Positions 37,018-47,692 of a stretch of DNA of 64,000 bases are shown piece by piece. A program made the position numbers and the translations under genes. Source of the stretch: Gammaproteobacteria bacterium (GTDB lineage: Bacteria > Pseudomonadota > Gammaproteobacteria > Burkholderiales > Sulfuricellaceae); assembly GCA_018824405.1 (NCBI GenBank), contig JAHJGO010000006.1, positions 1 through 64,000 of the forward strand. The letters are read 5' to 3'. How positions within the stretch are numbered: position 1 is the first letter of the stretch; each line of letters begins with the position of its first letter. The notes below the pieces were generated by a model. The model was not told where the DNA came from. It ran no database searches and was given only the letters and a program-made list of their open reading frames with translations.

Positions 37018-38346
37018 CTATGCGCTCGTTGATGAAAAAGTGGGCCTGAGTTGCTGCATGATTTCGGCTACGGTATGAAACGAACCAAAGGCCACAATTC
37101 TATCATCTTCACCCGCAATTTGGCAGGCATGGCGATAAGCGGCAGCGATATCCGGGAACACTTGATGCGCTGCATCACCCACATGAGTTGCCAATTCTTC
37201 CGCCTCCATCCCGCGCGGATGATCAATCCCGGATACCAACCACAGGTCAATCACATCCTGCAGCGCGGCGACCACTCCACTGACATCCTTGTCCGCCAGC
37301 ATGGCAAACACTGCGAGAGTTCTGCCGCTCTGCCCCATCTGGCGCAAATTGGCCGCCAGCGCACGCGCGGCATGCGGATTATGCGCCACGTCAAGAATCA
37401 CGGCAGGACGCCCAGGCAACACCTGGAAGCGCCCGGGGACAACTGCCTCCAGCAGACCGCGACGGATATCATCGGGCGTCACAGGCAGCCGCTCCCTGAG
37501 CATTTCCAGAGCCGCAATACAGGCACTGGCATTATCCAGCTGGTAAGTCCCGCGCAAGGCCGGGAATGGCAGGCTCAGGTGCCAGCCGACATGGCTTGCG
37601 AATTGCCATTGGGAGGATTCAGGCCGAGCAAAAAAATCCTTGTTAATCAGCTTCAGTCTGGTACCGATTTGCCCAGCATGCTCCAGCAGGCGGTGCGGCG
37701 GACTGGCGTCCGAGCATACGGCAGGTTTTCCTGCCCGAAAAATTCCAGCCTTTTCCCAACCGATGATTTCACGATTATCACCGAGATAGTCCATGTGATC
37801 GAGATCCACGCTGGTCACGATGGCGCAGTCAGCATCAAAGGCATTCACGGCATCGAGCCGACCACCCAGACCCACTTCCAGGATGGCCACATCGACCTGT
37901 TGCCGCTGAAACAACCAAATGGCCGCCAGGGTTCCAAATTCGAAGTAGCTCAGCGAAATTTCGCCACGGGCAGCCTCCACTGCAGCAAAGGCTTCACATA
38001 AGGCATGATCAGACACTTCCTGCCCTGCAATGCGCACACGTTCGTTATAGCGCAGCAGATGGGGCGAAGTATACAGACCTGACTTGTATCCCGCTGCGAC
38101 AAGAATGGCTTCCAGCATGGCGCAGGTGGAGCCTTTGCCATTGGTGCCGCCGACTGTAATGATGGGGAAGGCAGGATCGAGTTGCAGGCGATTCTTGACC
38201 TGGCTGACCCGTTCCAGGCCCAGTTCGATGGTTTTCGGGTGCAGCCGTTCAAGATATTCAAGCCAGGCCGATAGCGAGCGCTGTGGGCTGGGTACTGCTG
38301 AATGAGGCGTAGTAGACACGTGTAAAGTTGACGACACCTCAGTCAT
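37018..38346 (-). CDS. folC: Dihydrofolate synthase / folylpolyglutamate synthase
   Basis: A 442-residue Mur-ligase family enzyme adding glutamate to dihydropteroate and folates. It shows the P-loop VGGTNGKGSTCAML, the DHMDYLGDNREIIGWEKAGIFR block, and VVPGRFQVLPGRPAVILDVAHNPHAA. Start at 38346 gives a 25-residue tail before the family start; this is not resolved. Downstream dedD is five bases away and upstream accD eight bases. Confidence 0.95.
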   Translation of the reverse strand: MTEVSSTLHVSTTPHSAVPSPQRSLSAWLEYLERLHPKTIELGLERVSQVKNRLQLDPAFPIITVGGTNGKGSTCAMLEAILVAAGYKSGLYTSPHLLRYNERVRIAGQEVSDHALCEAFAAVEAARGEISLSYFEFGTLAAIWLFQRQQVDVAILEVGLGGRLDAVNAFDADCAIVTSVDLDHMDYLGDNREIIGWEKAGIFRAGKPAVCSDASPPHRLLEHAGQIGTRLKLINKDFFARPESSQWQFASHVGWHLSLPFPALRGTYQLDNASACIAALEMLRERLPVTPDDIRRGLLEAVVPGRFQVLPGRPAVILDVAHNPHAARALAANLRQMGQSGRTLAVFAMLADKDVSGVVAALQDVIDLWLVSGIDHPRGMEAEELATHVGDAAHQVFPDIAAAYRHACQIAGEDDRIVAFGSFHTVAEIMQQLRPTFSSTSA

Positions 38347-38354
38347 GCCTGATT

Positions 38355-39224
38355 TCAGGCCGCGGCAGGCATCCGTGACATCATGGTCAGCAGATTGGCA
38401 AGTCGGTCGCGCATCTGGCGGCGGTCGACAATCAGGTCCACAGCGCCATGTTCAACCAGGAATTCGGCGCGCTGAAAGCCATCCGGCAAGGTTTCGCGCA
38501 CCGTTTGCTCGATCACGCGCGGCCCTGCAAAACCGATCAGCGCATTGGGTTCCGCCACGATAATGTCACCGAGCATGGCAAAACTGGCGGACACGCCGCC
38601 CATGGTGGGATCGGTGAGCACCGAAATGAAAGGCAGACCCGCATCGCCCAGTTTGGCTAATGCTGCGCTGGTTTTCGCCATCTGCATCAGGGACAGCAAA
38701 CCTTCCTGCATGCGTGCGCCTCCGCTGGCGGAAAAACACACAAAGGGCAACTGCTTTTCCAGACACACATCCACGCCGCGCACAAAACGCTCGCCCACCA
38801 CCGAACCCATGGATCCGCCCATGAACTTGAATTCAAAAGCAGCCGCCACGAGCTGGACACCTTTAATGCTGCCCTGCATCACCACCAGCGCATCCGTCTC
38901 GCCTGTATCCCGCTTCGCATCCACAAGACGCTCGGTATAGCGTTTGCTGTCCTTGAACTTCAGGCTGTCGACCGGCGTCACACTGGCACCGATTTCCTGA
39001 CGACCCTCGGCATCAAGCAGGAAATGCAGCCGGGTACGCGCAGAAATGCGGTAATGATGGCTGCATTTCGGGCATACCTCGAGATTTTTTTCCAGATCGG
39101 TCCGGTACAACACCGATTCGCAGGTCGGACACTTGCTCCACAGCCCTTCGGGCACGGACTTCTTGATATCGCTGCTGATCTTGCGCTTGATTTTGGGGGG
39201 AAGTAGCTTTTGGAACCAGCTCAT
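38355..39224 (-). CDS. accD: Acetyl-CoA carboxylase carboxyltransferase subunit beta
   Basis: A 289-residue subunit that transfers carboxyl from biotin to acetyl-CoA. The zinc ribbon is [18 protein letters not shown] and [14 protein letters not shown], followed by the carboxyltransferase domain with [15 protein letters not shown] and the oxyanion loop [19 protein letters not shown]. The order trpA-accD-folC is the classic betaproteobacterial arrangement. Confidence 0.97.
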   Translation of the reverse strand: MSWFQKLLPPKIKRKISSDIKKSVPEGLWSKCPTCESVLYRTDLEKNLEVCPKCSHHYRISARTRLHFLLDAEGRQEIGASVTPVDSLKFKDSKRYTERLVDAKRDTGETDALVVMQGSIKGVQLVAAAFEFKFMGGSMGSVVGERFVRGVDVCLEKQLPFVCFSASGGARMQEGLLSLMQMAKTSAALAKLGDAGLPFISVLTDPTMGGVSASFAMLGDIIVAEPNALIGFAGPRVIEQTVRETLPDGFQRAEFLVEHGAVDLIVDRRQMRDRLANLLTMMSRMPAAA

Positions 39225-39301
39225 GATTTATCCTTTTAGCTATTGGCTATCCGCGGCTAGATGTCAGTAGTATGCATGACAACTTTAAAGCGGGTGGCCG
39301 G

Positions 39302-40102
39302 TTATTTAGTGTCCATGACAGTGCGGATACCCTTGACCAGGGCAAACACGTTTTGCGCCACGGCATCTGCCGGTGAATTTTCAATTTCCTGCACGATACG
39401 GCTGCCAATCACCACCGCATCTGCAAACTGTGCAACCGCTCTGGCTGTTTCTCCATCACGAATGCCAAAACCGACACCCACCGGCAGGCTGGCAGCAGCC
39501 TGGATAAGAGGGATTTTCCGGCTGACTTCCTGCAGATCCAGATTTGCCGAGCCTGTCACTCCCTTGAGAGATACGTAATAAATGAAACCTCGTGCCATCT
39601 TCGCCACCAACTGGAAACGCTTGTCCGGCGTGGTTGGCGAAAGCAGGAAAATCATGTCGATATCGCGCTGCTGCAGAGCAGCAGCCAGTTCGGCACACTC
39701 TTCCGGCGGATAATCCACCGTCAACACGCCATCCACGCCCGCGCTTCCGGCCGCCTCGGCGAACTGTTCATAACCCATGGCCTCGATCGGATTGGCGTAG
39801 CCCATCAGCACCACCGGGGTCGTCGGGTTGATCTTGCGAAACTCTGCCACCAGTACCAGAACGTCCTTCAGGCCAACACCATGCTTCAGGGCACGTTCAC
39901 TGGCGCGTTGAATAGTCGGGCCGTCCGCCATGGGGTCTGAAAATGGCACTCCCAGTTCGAGGATATCCGCGCCCGCTTCAACCAGCTTGTGCATCAAGGG
40001 CACAGTATGGGCGGGAGATGGGTCGCCGGCGGTGATGAAAGGAATCAGCGCTTTTTTGCCCTGACCACGAAGATTCTTGAATGTAGCTTCAATGCGTGAC
40101 AT
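39302..40102 (-). CDS. trpA: Tryptophan synthase alpha subunit
   Basis: A 266-residue TIM-barrel subunit that cleaves indole-3-glycerol phosphate. Catalytic Glu49 and Asp60 are in [21 protein letters not shown]. The loops [14 protein letters not shown] and the phosphate loop [13 protein letters not shown] are intact. Trails trpB by 13 bases; with trpF and trpB it makes a trpFBA unit separated from the trpEGDC genes, as usual in this class. Confidence 0.97.
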   Translation of the reverse strand: MSRIEATFKNLRGQGKKALIPFITAGDPSPAHTVPLMHKLVEAGADILELGVPFSDPMADGPTIQRASERALKHGVGLKDVLVLVAEFRKINPTTPVVLMGYANPIEAMGYEQFAEAAGSAGVDGVLTVDYPPEECAELAAALQQRDIDMIFLLSPTTPDKRFQLVAKMARGFIYYVSLKGVTGSANLDLQEVSRKIPLIQAAASLPVGVGFGIRDGETARAVAQFADAVVIGSRIVQEIENSPADAVAQNVFALVKGIRTVMDTK

Positions 40103-40115
40103 GAAAATTCCGTTG

Positions 40116-41315
40116 TTAAAACTTGATACCCGACAGCTCGGCCACCGTGTTCATATCCTTGTCGCCACGGCCGGACAGGTTAACCAGCAGCACTTTGTCT
40201 TTGGGTAGTGTTGGCGCCAGCTTGGCGGCATAGGCCAGGGCGTGGCTCGATTCCAGGGCCGGAATGATGCCTTCGAAACGGCACAGGTCATGAAAGGCGC
40301 GCAAGGCTTCGTCATCGGTGACCGCAACATATTCGGCACGTCCGCTGTCCTTGAGCCAGCAGTGCTCCGGCCCCACGCCGGGATAGTCCAGACCGGCGGA
40401 AATGGAATGAGTTTCGATGATCTGTCCATTGGCATCCTGCATCAGGTACTGGCGCGCACCGTGCAGCACACCCACCTTGCCCGCATTGAGCGGGGCAGCA
40501 TGCTTGCCGCTGGCCAGCCCCAGGCCCGCCGCCTCAACGCCGATCAATTTGACGCCATCCACCGGGACATAAGGGTAGAAGATCCCGATCGCATTGGAAC
40601 CGCCGCCGACGCAGGCGATCACAGCATCCGGCTGGCGGCCGATCATTTCCGGCATCTGCACCTTGGCCTCTTCGCCAATCACGCACTGGAAATCGCGCAC
40701 CAGCATGGGATAGGGGTGCGGGCCTGCCGCAGTGCCAAGAATGTAGAAGGTGCTTTCTACATTGGTGACCCAATCGCGCATGGCCTCGTTCAGGGCATCC
40801 TTGAGCGTTTTCGACCCGGACTCCACCGGCACCACCGTAGCACCCAGCAATTTCATGCGATAGACGTTGGGAGCCTGACGCTTGATATCCTCGCTGCCCA
40901 TGTAAACCACGCACTCCAGGCCATAGCGTGCCGCCACCGTGGCAGATGCCACTCCGTGCTGGCCTGCGCCGGTCTCGGCGATGACGCGCTTCTTGCCCAT
41001 GCGCCGGGCCAGCAGGGCCTGACCGATGGTGTTGTTGATCTTGTGGGCGCCGGTGTGATTGAGATCTTCGCGCTTGAGGTAGATCTGCGCTCCGTCGAGA
41101 TGCTCCGACCAGCGACTGGCGTGATAGATCGGGCTTGGACGACCGACATAGTGCTTGAGCTCGCGCACGAACTCCGCCTGAAACTCGGGATCCTTGCGGC
41201 ATTGCTCATAGGCAATGCGCAGTTCATCCAGCGCCTCGATCAGGGTTTCAGCGACGAAAACACCGCCATAGGGACCGAAATGACCATGTTGGTCCGGTAG
41301 ATCATACATTTGCAC
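40116..41315 (-). CDS. trpB: Tryptophan synthase beta subunit
   Basis: A 399-residue PLP enzyme that condenses indole with serine. The PLP lysine is Lys92 in [11 protein letters not shown], with GAGQHGVA and [12 protein letters not shown] for substrate and phosphate binding. Start is ambiguous: GTG at 41315 is nine bases after AAGGAG, and the ATG at 41309 is 15 bases away, so GTG is preferred on ribosome-site spacing. The start immediately follows the trpF stop. Confidence 0.96.
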   Translation of the reverse strand: MQMYDLPDQHGHFGPYGGVFVAETLIEALDELRIAYEQCRKDPEFQAEFVRELKHYVGRPSPIYHASRWSEHLDGAQIYLKREDLNHTGAHKINNTIGQALLARRMGKKRVIAETGAGQHGVASATVAARYGLECVVYMGSEDIKRQAPNVYRMKLLGATVVPVESGSKTLKDALNEAMRDWVTNVESTFYILGTAAGPHPYPMLVRDFQCVIGEEAKVQMPEMIGRQPDAVIACVGGGSNAIGIFYPYVPVDGVKLIGVEAAGLGLASGKHAAPLNAGKVGVLHGARQYLMQDANGQIIETHSISAGLDYPGVGPEHCWLKDSGRAEYVAVTDDEALRAFHDLCRFEGIIPALESSHALAYAAKLAPTLPKDKVLLVNLSGRGDKDMNTVAELSGIKF

Positions 41316-41936
41316 TTATACACACTCCTTGCGCACTTCCCGCATGAATGCGGCGATTCTGGCCGCATCCTTTATGCCCTTGCTGGCTTCGACGCCGCTC
41401 GATACATCCACTGCCCAGGGCTTGACCCGTTCTATAGCGGCTTTGACATTAGCCGGGCCCAGGCCACCCGACAGGATTACCGGCAAGGGCAAAGCATCCG
41501 GAATCAGGCCCCAATCAAAAGATTCTCCGGTGCCGCCAGCCTTGCCTTCGACAAAGGCATCCAGCAGCAAGCCCTTGGCGCCACGGAAACGAATTGCGTA
41601 TTGTATCAAATCCACACCGGGTTTGACGCGTACCGCCTTGAGATAAGGCACACCGAAACTGGCGCAGAACTCGGGCGTTTCATCGCCATGAAATTGCAAA
41701 AGATCCAGGCGCAACTCACCCAGCACCGCCTCGACTTCAGTCGCATCCGGATTGACGAACAGACCCACGGTCGTAATAAATGGAGGCAATGCAGCCACAA
41801 TGGCAGTAGCCTGCGCCAGCGTAACGTAGCGGGGGCTGGGCGGGTAAAAAACCAGTCCGATCGCATCGGCACCATGCTGCGCGGCAACAACACCATCTTC
41901 AGCGCGGGTAATACCACAGATTTTGGAGCGGGTCAT
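41316..41936 (-). CDS. trpF: Phosphoribosylanthranilate isomerase
   Basis: A 206-residue monofunctional TIM-barrel enzyme. It starts [35 protein letters not shown] with the catalytic Cys, has [13 protein letters not shown], and the catalytic Asp and phosphate loop [16 protein letters not shown]. Immediately upstream of trpB. Confidence 0.95.
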   Translation of the reverse strand: MTRSKICGITRAEDGVVAAQHGADAIGLVFYPPSPRYVTLAQATAIVAALPPFITTVGLFVNPDATEVEAVLGELRLDLLQFHGDETPEFCASFGVPYLKAVRVKPGVDLIQYAIRFRGAKGLLLDAFVEGKAGGTGESFDWGLIPDALPLPVILSGGLGPANVKAAIERVKPWAVDVSSGVEASKGIKDAARIAAFMREVRKECV

Positions 41937-41958
41937 GAGATTACTTAAGAATTTCGGT

Positions 41959-42753
41959 TCAGGGCGGGTATTCTAATCCAAAACTCAGCATCCGGCCCGC
42001 GCCGGGTAAATTCCATTTCGGATCATATTCGGCCCCGGAAAAATAGAGGCCATCCGGTGAGAAGGTGGGGGCGGCACGGGTCCGATCTACGTGTTGCAGT
42101 AGCTCGGCAATCCACTCAGGAGGATATTTACCCTTGCCCACATACACCAGGCTACCCACAATATTGCGCACCATATGGTGCAAAAAACCATTGGCGGCAA
42201 GATCGAAAATCAGGACATCACCCTGTCGCTCAAGCGTGAGGCGCCGCAAATGCCTCACGGGAGATTTTGCCTGGCAACCCGATGCGCGGAAGGCGGAGAA
42301 ATCATGTTCGCCCAGCAGGTGATTCGCCCCCTCGAGCATCAACTCAAGATCAAGCGGCGCATGAAACCAGCCCATTTTCCCGGCAAACAGTCCCGGACGA
42401 ACAGGGTGATTGAGCAGCAGATACCGATATTGACGCCCCTGAGCGGAAAAACGGGCATGAAAGTCATCCGCCACCTTGCATGCCCACAATATACTGACGC
42501 TGTCAGGCAAAAAAGCATTGCAACCACGCACCCACGCCGATTCAGGGCGCACGACAGAGGTTTCGAAATGCACCACCTGGGCCAACGCATGCACCCCGGT
42601 ATCTGTACGGCCAGCGGCATGCACCCGAATCGGCTCACCGGCAATTTCAGCAAGGGCATGCTCCAGCGCATCCTGAATGCCGCAGCCCTCAGACTGGCTC
42701 TGCCAGCCACAAAAGGCACTACCGTCATATTCCAGCCCAAGCGCGATTTTCAC
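41959..42753 (-). CDS. truA: tRNA pseudouridine(38-40) synthase
   Basis: A 264-residue enzyme modifying U38, U39 and U40 of the anticodon arm. Catalytic Asp51 is in [19 protein letters not shown], with RQYRYLLLN and [13 protein letters not shown] as further blocks. The start is GTG at 42753, which overlaps the stop of the previous gene (GTGA); a longer frame reading inside that gene is rejected. Confidence 0.95.
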   Translation of the reverse strand: MKIALGLEYDGSAFCGWQSQSEGCGIQDALEHALAEIAGEPIRVHAAGRTDTGVHALAQVVHFETSVVRPESAWVRGCNAFLPDSVSILWACKVADDFHARFSAQGRQYRYLLLNHPVRPGLFAGKMGWFHAPLDLELMLEGANHLLGEHDFSAFRASGCQAKSPVRHLRRLTLERQGDVLIFDLAANGFLHHMVRNIVGSLVYVGKGKYPPEWIAELLQHVDRTRAAPTFSPDGLYFSGAEYDPKWNLPGAGRMLSFGLEYPP

Positions 42754-43376
42754 CACAAGACCCACCCCAGAAGGGATGACGCGAGCAACAGGACAAAGAC
42801 ATCCCGCCACGAAAATGCTGGCAACGTCAGGGTAATGCTGGTATCAGCATCCGGAGCAGATGCAAGGGCAGAACCCAGTTCACTCCACCACCCCTGAACG
42901 TTTCGCTTTGGTTGCTGTTCAGCATATTGCAGCGTTAGCCAAAGTCGCACGGCTATCCGATCCGGATTAAATCCAAGGATACTGAACGGCCGCATCAAGA
43001 CATAAAGACCAGCAAGCAAGCTATTCCGGGTGCAAGACTGCAACAACATTCCCAGCGTAAGCAGCAATAGAAGCAGACGCCAAGCCTGCATGACACCCCC
43101 GTGAACCCCCTGAAGCGATGGGCTGAACTCACCCATCACGGGCAACAAGGCATCGCCCGGCGTGGCAAACGAATAGATAATCAGCAATGACAATAACAAC
43201 CAGCGGGCACGCCGCACCATGAGGAGCGCGCCAGTATTGCGGATCGCCAGCAATAGTGCCGCCACTATGGAGAACAGTGTTAGCGGCTCGACCCCGAACC
43301 CTTGAATGGCAATCGCAAAACCAAGCCAGATCAGAATTTTAGTCGCAGGATGAAGTGGAAAAATAGTCACAGTCAA
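42750..43376 (-). CDS. CbiQ/EcfT-like membrane protein
   Basis: About 208 residues with five to six membrane helices near the N-terminal two thirds (TKILIWLGFAIAIQGFGVEP and on) and a hydrophobic tail. The conserved middle (LLAGLYVLMRPFSILGFNPDRIAVRLWLTLQYAEQ) resembles the coupling motif region of EcfT/CbiQ transmembrane subunits of energy-coupling factor transporters. No ECF ATPase or S-component is near, so function is uncertain. The start is unclear: the longest frame begins with GTG at 43403, inside a terminator stem, so the TTG at 43376 or the nearby GTG is more likely. Confidence 0.6.
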   Translation of the reverse strand: MTVTIFPLHPATKILIWLGFAIAIQGFGVEPLTLFSIVAALLLAIRNTGALLMVRRARWLLLSLLIIYSFATPGDALLPVMGEFSPSLQGVHGGVMQAWRLLLLLLTLGMLLQSCTRNSLLAGLYVLMRPFSILGFNPDRIAVRLWLTLQYAEQQPKRNVQGWWSELGSALASAPDADTSITLTLPAFSWRDVFVLLLASSLLGWVLW

Positions 43377-43379
43377 GAA

Positions 43380-43412
43380 ACGAAAAGCCCTCCACAGCGT
43401 CACTGTGGAGGG
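43380..43412 (-). terminator. Rho-independent terminator after fimV
   Basis: Perfect 10-bp stem (43388-43397 with 43403-43412), five-base loop, then CTTTTCGTTTC on the minus strand, 20 bases past the fimV stop. It separates fimV from the truA unit. Confidence 0.8.
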
Positions 43413-43432
43413 CGTCCAACATCACTCACAAA

Positions 43433-46324
43433 TCAGAGAGACGCGAGTAACTGATTCGCGTCGGCCTGTTGCTGAGAGCTCCCTTCTTTTAACACTTCTT
43501 CCAGGATTTCCTTCGCACCTTCCTTGTCACCCATTTCCACGTAGGCGCGAGCAAGATCAAGCTTGGTTGCCACTTCTCCAACTCCGCTTTCGTCCATTTC
43601 AGACTCGACAGCTCCAACGGCAGCCGCGGGCTCATCAAGGTCGAGACTGATTCCGGACAGATCCAGTTCCGGCATCGTTGCCGGGGCCTTTTCTTCAGCT
43701 ACGGACGGTGATTCAGTTTCCAGGTCGAAATTGAAATCCAGGTGAGCTTCTTCTTCCGGAAGTGGTGTCGAGCCAATATCTATAGTCTCTTCCTCTGCTT
43801 CAGGCATAACAGGTGCTTCGTCTTCAGGAGTCGGCTCAGCCTCTGGCAGTTCGAAAGAAAAATCCGGGGTTTCTTCGGCAACAACCGGCTTGGAAGTTTC
43901 CACTTCATCCGATGGAGCCTTCAATGCATCCAGATCAATCTCAAGTCCACCTGTCTCGGAATCTACTGAGGGCTTTTTAGCCTCCACAGTTTCTGCTTCG
44001 ACAGCCTCGCTCACAGGCTGAGGAGGGATCAGATCCCCAAGATCGAACTCCAGTGCTTCATTTGCTTCGCTCTCGGGTGCCGATTCCGCCGACGCAACCG
44101 TTGCAGCTGGCTCCTCGGCAAAGGCATCCAGATTGAATTCAAGCGCGCCACCCTCTTCTTCCAGGGGTTCTTGTGTTGCCGCCGGGGTTTTGGTGTCCTC
44201 CAGTGTTTCTGATGGCATCGCCGCTTCGGCCTCGGCTACCGTTTCATCCACGCCAAAATCCAGATCTGGCGACAAATCCTCTGCAGGCTCTTCCTCCCCC
44301 ATCAAACCCTGAGTAGGCTCATTCAGATCGACCCCACCGAGCATCTCTGCAGCTGCCACTGGTGCAGTGATAGCCGCACTTTCCGGAAGTGCTTTTGCGG
44401 CTCCACCCTCATGCGCCGCATAAAGTGGATTATTGGGGTCAAGTGCACGCCCCATCTCGGCAGCCTTATCCCACAACGGACTGGCCTTGCCGCCAATCGC
44501 GGCATACAACTCACCTGCAAGGGTTTCAAATACGATGAGATTCTTTCTCGCTGCGTAGATTTCCAACAGCTTGAGATGAATTTCATGACGACTCGAGTCC
44601 TTGACCATCGCCTCTTTAAGAATTTCCTCGGCCTGTGCATCGCGGCCATAAGCCATATACACCTCGGCCTCGGCAATTGGGTCGACATCATTTGTATCGA
44701 TCGTGCCCAGACCTGCCTGGCTGAAATCGGTAAGGAAGGAGGTATCCCCGGTGTCTACCACGCCACCTGCGGTTTCACCAAACACGGTGTTTGCCTTGAG
44801 GTCGCCGCCGGTGAGAATACTGTCCTCAAAACTGGACAAGCTCTTCCTGCGCCGACGGTTAATAGCAATCAGCGCTCCGCCACCGAGCAGCACCAAAGCA
44901 CCCGCGGCACCCGCCAGATATAAGGGGTTGCCCATCAAGGTGTCCAGCAGCTCTGGTTCCGCCGCTGGCGCAACTATGGGTTTAGCTGGCTTTTCCTTGG
45001 GCTTGGCGTCCGGTTGCTCCATTTCCGGCTTGGGCGCCTCTACCGGCGCAGTCACGGGTTCGACCGGCTTGGCTGGTGCTTCTGCTGGCTTTTCGACTTC
45101 CTTTGGAGCTGCTGCAGGTTCGGGTTTTACTTCCGACTGTTTTTGCAGATCAGCCAGATTCTTGTTTTTCAGCTCGATGAGCTGCTGCATTTCCTTGATA
45201 TTTTTTTCCAGCGAGCCAATACGCTCGTTCGCTTCCTTGAGCGATTTTTCGCGCGCGGTCGTTTCTTCCTGCAGCGATTGAACCTTGCTTTGCAGCGACT
45301 GAACTTCCTTGCCGCTTGCCGCCTCGCCCTTGGTGACTTTCAGCACATCCTTGCTAGGGGCCGGTGGCGGCGCCGCTTTGTCTTCAACAGCCGTGGTGAT
45401 CTTGCCCTTGGCCATCTGTTTGGATGCTTCATCTTTCGGCTCTGGCGCTTCGTCCACGGCAGCCGCCAATTTCTGGCGGTAGGCTTTCCAGTCCGCCGTA
45501 TGCGCTTTCAACTCACGATTGGCATCGGCACGTCCTACTGACGCAATTTCCTGCTCGTCCGGGATACGCAGGATCTGCCCTGCTTTAAGCCGGTGCATAT
45601 TCTTACCGGAGAACGCCTGAGTATTAGCCTGATACAGTGCTACCAGCATCTGCTCCAGATTGTATCCCTCAGGCTTAAACTGAGTAGCAATCCCAGTCAG
45701 CGTATCGCCTTTTTTTACCGGGCCGTAACTGCCGACCTCGGCTGCGCCCTGCCCGGATTCAAGCCGCTTTTTCTCGGGCTTTCCGGCCTTGGCAGATTTG
45801 CCTGCATCGTCTTTGGCGATTGCTTCGGGAACAGGAACGACGCTCCCGGATTGCGGGTCCGGAACCATTACGGATTTAACCGCTGGAGCTGAAACCGCTT
45901 GAGCACTCTGCGTCGGAGAAAATCCTGGGGGATCAAGCAGTACAGTATATTCTCGCAGCAAACGACCGGCCGCCCAGTTCAGCTCAACCAGCACATCCAG
46001 AAAGGGCTCGTTGATCGGCTGGGTAGAGGCAAGCCTGATAACCGATACCCCATCTGGTTTTTGTTCGACACTGAACTTTATATCCTGCAAGAAAGCACTT
46101 CGCTCCAGGCGGGCCTCCCTGAAAGCATCAGCCGAAGCCAGGCGAGCGGCAATGGAGCCAAGTTCATCCTTCTGGACTGATACCAGCTCGATTTCTGCCC
46201 GTAAGGGCTGGCCTAGCGCAGAAGTGACTGTTAACCGCCCAAGTCCAGCTGCATCCGCGGTCATTGGCGACAGTGCCAACAGGCCTGCATAAACCCACGG
46301 TTTTAATTTGAATGTGCGCACCAT
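43433..46324 (-). CDS. fimV: FimV/HubP family polar-landmark protein
   Basis: A 963-residue inner-membrane protein that organises type IV pili, twitching and the cell pole. It has a signal peptide (residues 1-26), an N-terminal periplasmic FimV domain (LGRLTVTSALGQPLRAEIEL), and a LysM peptidoglycan-binding domain near 205-260 (YGPVKKGDTLTGIATQF). A coiled coil (about 345-400), a Pro/Glu/Lys linker and one membrane helix (about 480-500, PLYLAGAAGALVLLGGGALIAI) follow, then a long acidic cytoplasmic part with repeated FDLGDL/FNLD-like motifs and a C-terminal TPR FimV motif (KLDLARAYVEMGDKEGAKEI). Flanked by terminators on both sides. Confidence 0.95.
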   Translation of the reverse strand: MVRTFKLKPWVYAGLLALSPMTADAAGLGRLTVTSALGQPLRAEIELVSVQKDELGSIAARLASADAFREARLERSAFLQDIKFSVEQKPDGVSVIRLASTQPINEPFLDVLVELNWAAGRLLREYTVLLDPPGFSPTQSAQAVSAPAVKSVMVPDPQSGSVVPVPEAIAKDDAGKSAKAGKPEKKRLESGQGAAEVGSYGPVKKGDTLTGIATQFKPEGYNLEQMLVALYQANTQAFSGKNMHRLKAGQILRIPDEQEIASVGRADANRELKAHTADWKAYRQKLAAAVDEAPEPKDEASKQMAKGKITTAVEDKAAPPPAPSKDVLKVTKGEAASGKEVQSLQSKVQSLQEETTAREKSLKEANERIGSLEKNIKEMQQLIELKNKNLADLQKQSEVKPEPAAAPKEVEKPAEAPAKPVEPVTAPVEAPKPEMEQPDAKPKEKPAKPIVAPAAEPELLDTLMGNPLYLAGAAGALVLLGGGALIAINRRRRKSLSSFEDSILTGGDLKANTVFGETAGGVVDTGDTSFLTDFSQAGLGTIDTNDVDPIAEAEVYMAYGRDAQAEEILKEAMVKDSSRHEIHLKLLEIYAARKNLIVFETLAGELYAAIGGKASPLWDKAAEMGRALDPNNPLYAAHEGGAAKALPESAAITAPVAAAEMLGGVDLNEPTQGLMGEEEPAEDLSPDLDFGVDETVAEAEAAMPSETLEDTKTPAATQEPLEEEGGALEFNLDAFAEEPAATVASAESAPESEANEALEFDLGDLIPPQPVSEAVEAETVEAKKPSVDSETGGLEIDLDALKAPSDEVETSKPVVAEETPDFSFELPEAEPTPEDEAPVMPEAEEETIDIGSTPLPEEEAHLDFNFDLETESPSVAEEKAPATMPELDLSGISLDLDEPAAAVGAVESEMDESGVGEVATKLDLARAYVEMGDKEGAKEILEEVLKEGSSQQQADANQLLASL

Positions 46325-46466
46325 GCCATCCTCATTCCATCATTTTGGTTACGTTAAATAACTTAACATCATATAGTTAGGGATGCAAGCTAAACTTATA
46401 TGTCAGGTGGAATCAATCTCTTTATAAGAAACAATAGATTAGAGAAACAATATAATAAAGTTAATA

Positions 46467-46500
46467 AAAAAACCCGCCGGTTTTCTCTGGCGGGTTTTTT
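46467..46500. terminator. Terminator between asd and fimV
   Basis: AAAAAACCCGCC (46467-46478) pairs with GGCGGGTTTTTT (46489-46500) around a 10-base loop, ending with a T-run on either strand. It lies 22 bases after the asd stop. The 46325-46466 stretch is A/T rich and likely holds the fimV promoter. Confidence 0.9.
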
Positions 46501-46522
46501 TCAAACTGGTCTTAAATCCACG

Positions 46523-47635
46523 TCAGGCTTCAATCAGGATTCGCAGCATACGACGTAGCGGCTCGGCAGCCCCCCACAGCAACTGGTCGCCAACGGTGAA
46601 GGCAGAAAGGTACTGTGGCCCCATATTGAGCTTGCGCATGCGACCGACCGGCACGGTCAGCGTGCCGGTGACTGCCGCCGGGGTCAACTGTTCCATGGTG
46701 ATCTGACGGTCGTTCGGCACCACCTTCACCCAGTCGTTATGTGCAGCGATGATCGCGTGGATCTCGTCCAGCGGCACATCCTTGGTCATTTTGATGGTCA
46801 GCGCCTGGCTGTGGCAGCGCATCGCACCGATGCGCACGCACAGGCCGTCGATCGGGATCTGGTTGCCGGAGCGGCCGAGAATCTTGTTGCACTCCACCTG
46901 CGCCTTCCACTCTTCCTTGCTCTGACCCGATTCAAGCGCCACGTCGATCCACGGAATCAGCGAGCCCGCCAGCGGCACTGGCCAGGCGTCAACCGGGTAA
47001 CTATCGGAACGGATAAAATCCGCAACCTTGCGATCGATTTCCAGGATGGCGGAAGCCGGATCGTCGAGCAGCGGCTTTACCTCGCCGTTAATCGCGCCCA
47101 TCTGCTGGATCAATTCGCGCATATTGCGCGCACCGGCGCCGGATGCGGCCTGGTAGGTCATGGGGCTAATCCACTCGATCAGGCCCTTGTCGAACAGACC
47201 GCCAATCGCCATCAGCATCAGGCTGACGGTGCAGTTTCCGCCCACATAGGTCTTGACGCCCTTGGCCAGGCCATCCTTGATTACGTTCTTGTTGACCGGA
47301 TCGAGAATGATGATCGCATCGTCCTTCATACGCAGCGTGGAGGCAGCGTCGATCCAGTAGCCCTGCCAGCCGGCGGCACGCAGGTCGCCGTACACTTCCT
47401 TGGTGTAATCGCCACCCTGGCAGGAAATGATGGCATCCATGGACTTGAGTTCATTGATGTCCTTCGCGTCCTTGAGCGGCGACACGTCCTTGCCGATGTC
47501 CGGGCCCTTGCCGCCGGGATTGGAGGTGGTGAAGAATACCGGATCGATCACCTCGAAATCCTTTTCTTCGCGCATGCGCTGCATCAACACCGAACCCACC
47601 ATGCCACGCCAGCCGATCAGACCTACTCGCATCAT
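46523..47635 (-). CDS. asd: Aspartate-semialdehyde dehydrogenase
   Basis: A 370-residue NADP enzyme common to lysine, threonine and methionine synthesis. Dinucleotide motif [17 protein letters not shown], catalytic Cys135 in [13 protein letters not shown], and the substrate block [15 protein letters not shown]. Length is that of the Gram-negative class. GAGG lies eight bases before the first ATG. Follows leuB by 57 bases in the leuCDB-asd order. Confidence 0.97.
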   Translation of the reverse strand: MMRVGLIGWRGMVGSVLMQRMREEKDFEVIDPVFFTTSNPGGKGPDIGKDVSPLKDAKDINELKSMDAIISCQGGDYTKEVYGDLRAAGWQGYWIDAASTLRMKDDAIIILDPVNKNVIKDGLAKGVKTYVGGNCTVSLMLMAIGGLFDKGLIEWISPMTYQAASGAGARNMRELIQQMGAINGEVKPLLDDPASAILEIDRKVADFIRSDSYPVDAWPVPLAGSLIPWIDVALESGQSKEEWKAQVECNKILGRSGNQIPIDGLCVRIGAMRCHSQALTIKMTKDVPLDEIHAIIAAHNDWVKVVPNDRQITMEQLTPAAVTGTLTVPVGRMRKLNMGPQYLSAFTVGDQLLWGAAEPLRRMLRILIEA

Positions 47636-47692
47636 TTTGATAACCTCGAAATTCTAAAATTTTTGGAAAAATGAAGCTCTAAAATATTCGCT

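Noticed and set aside
45014..45541. Phe/Leu-rich plus-strand frame opposite fimV
   Set aside because: It mirrors the Glu/Lys-rich linker and coiled coil of FimV; no independent support.
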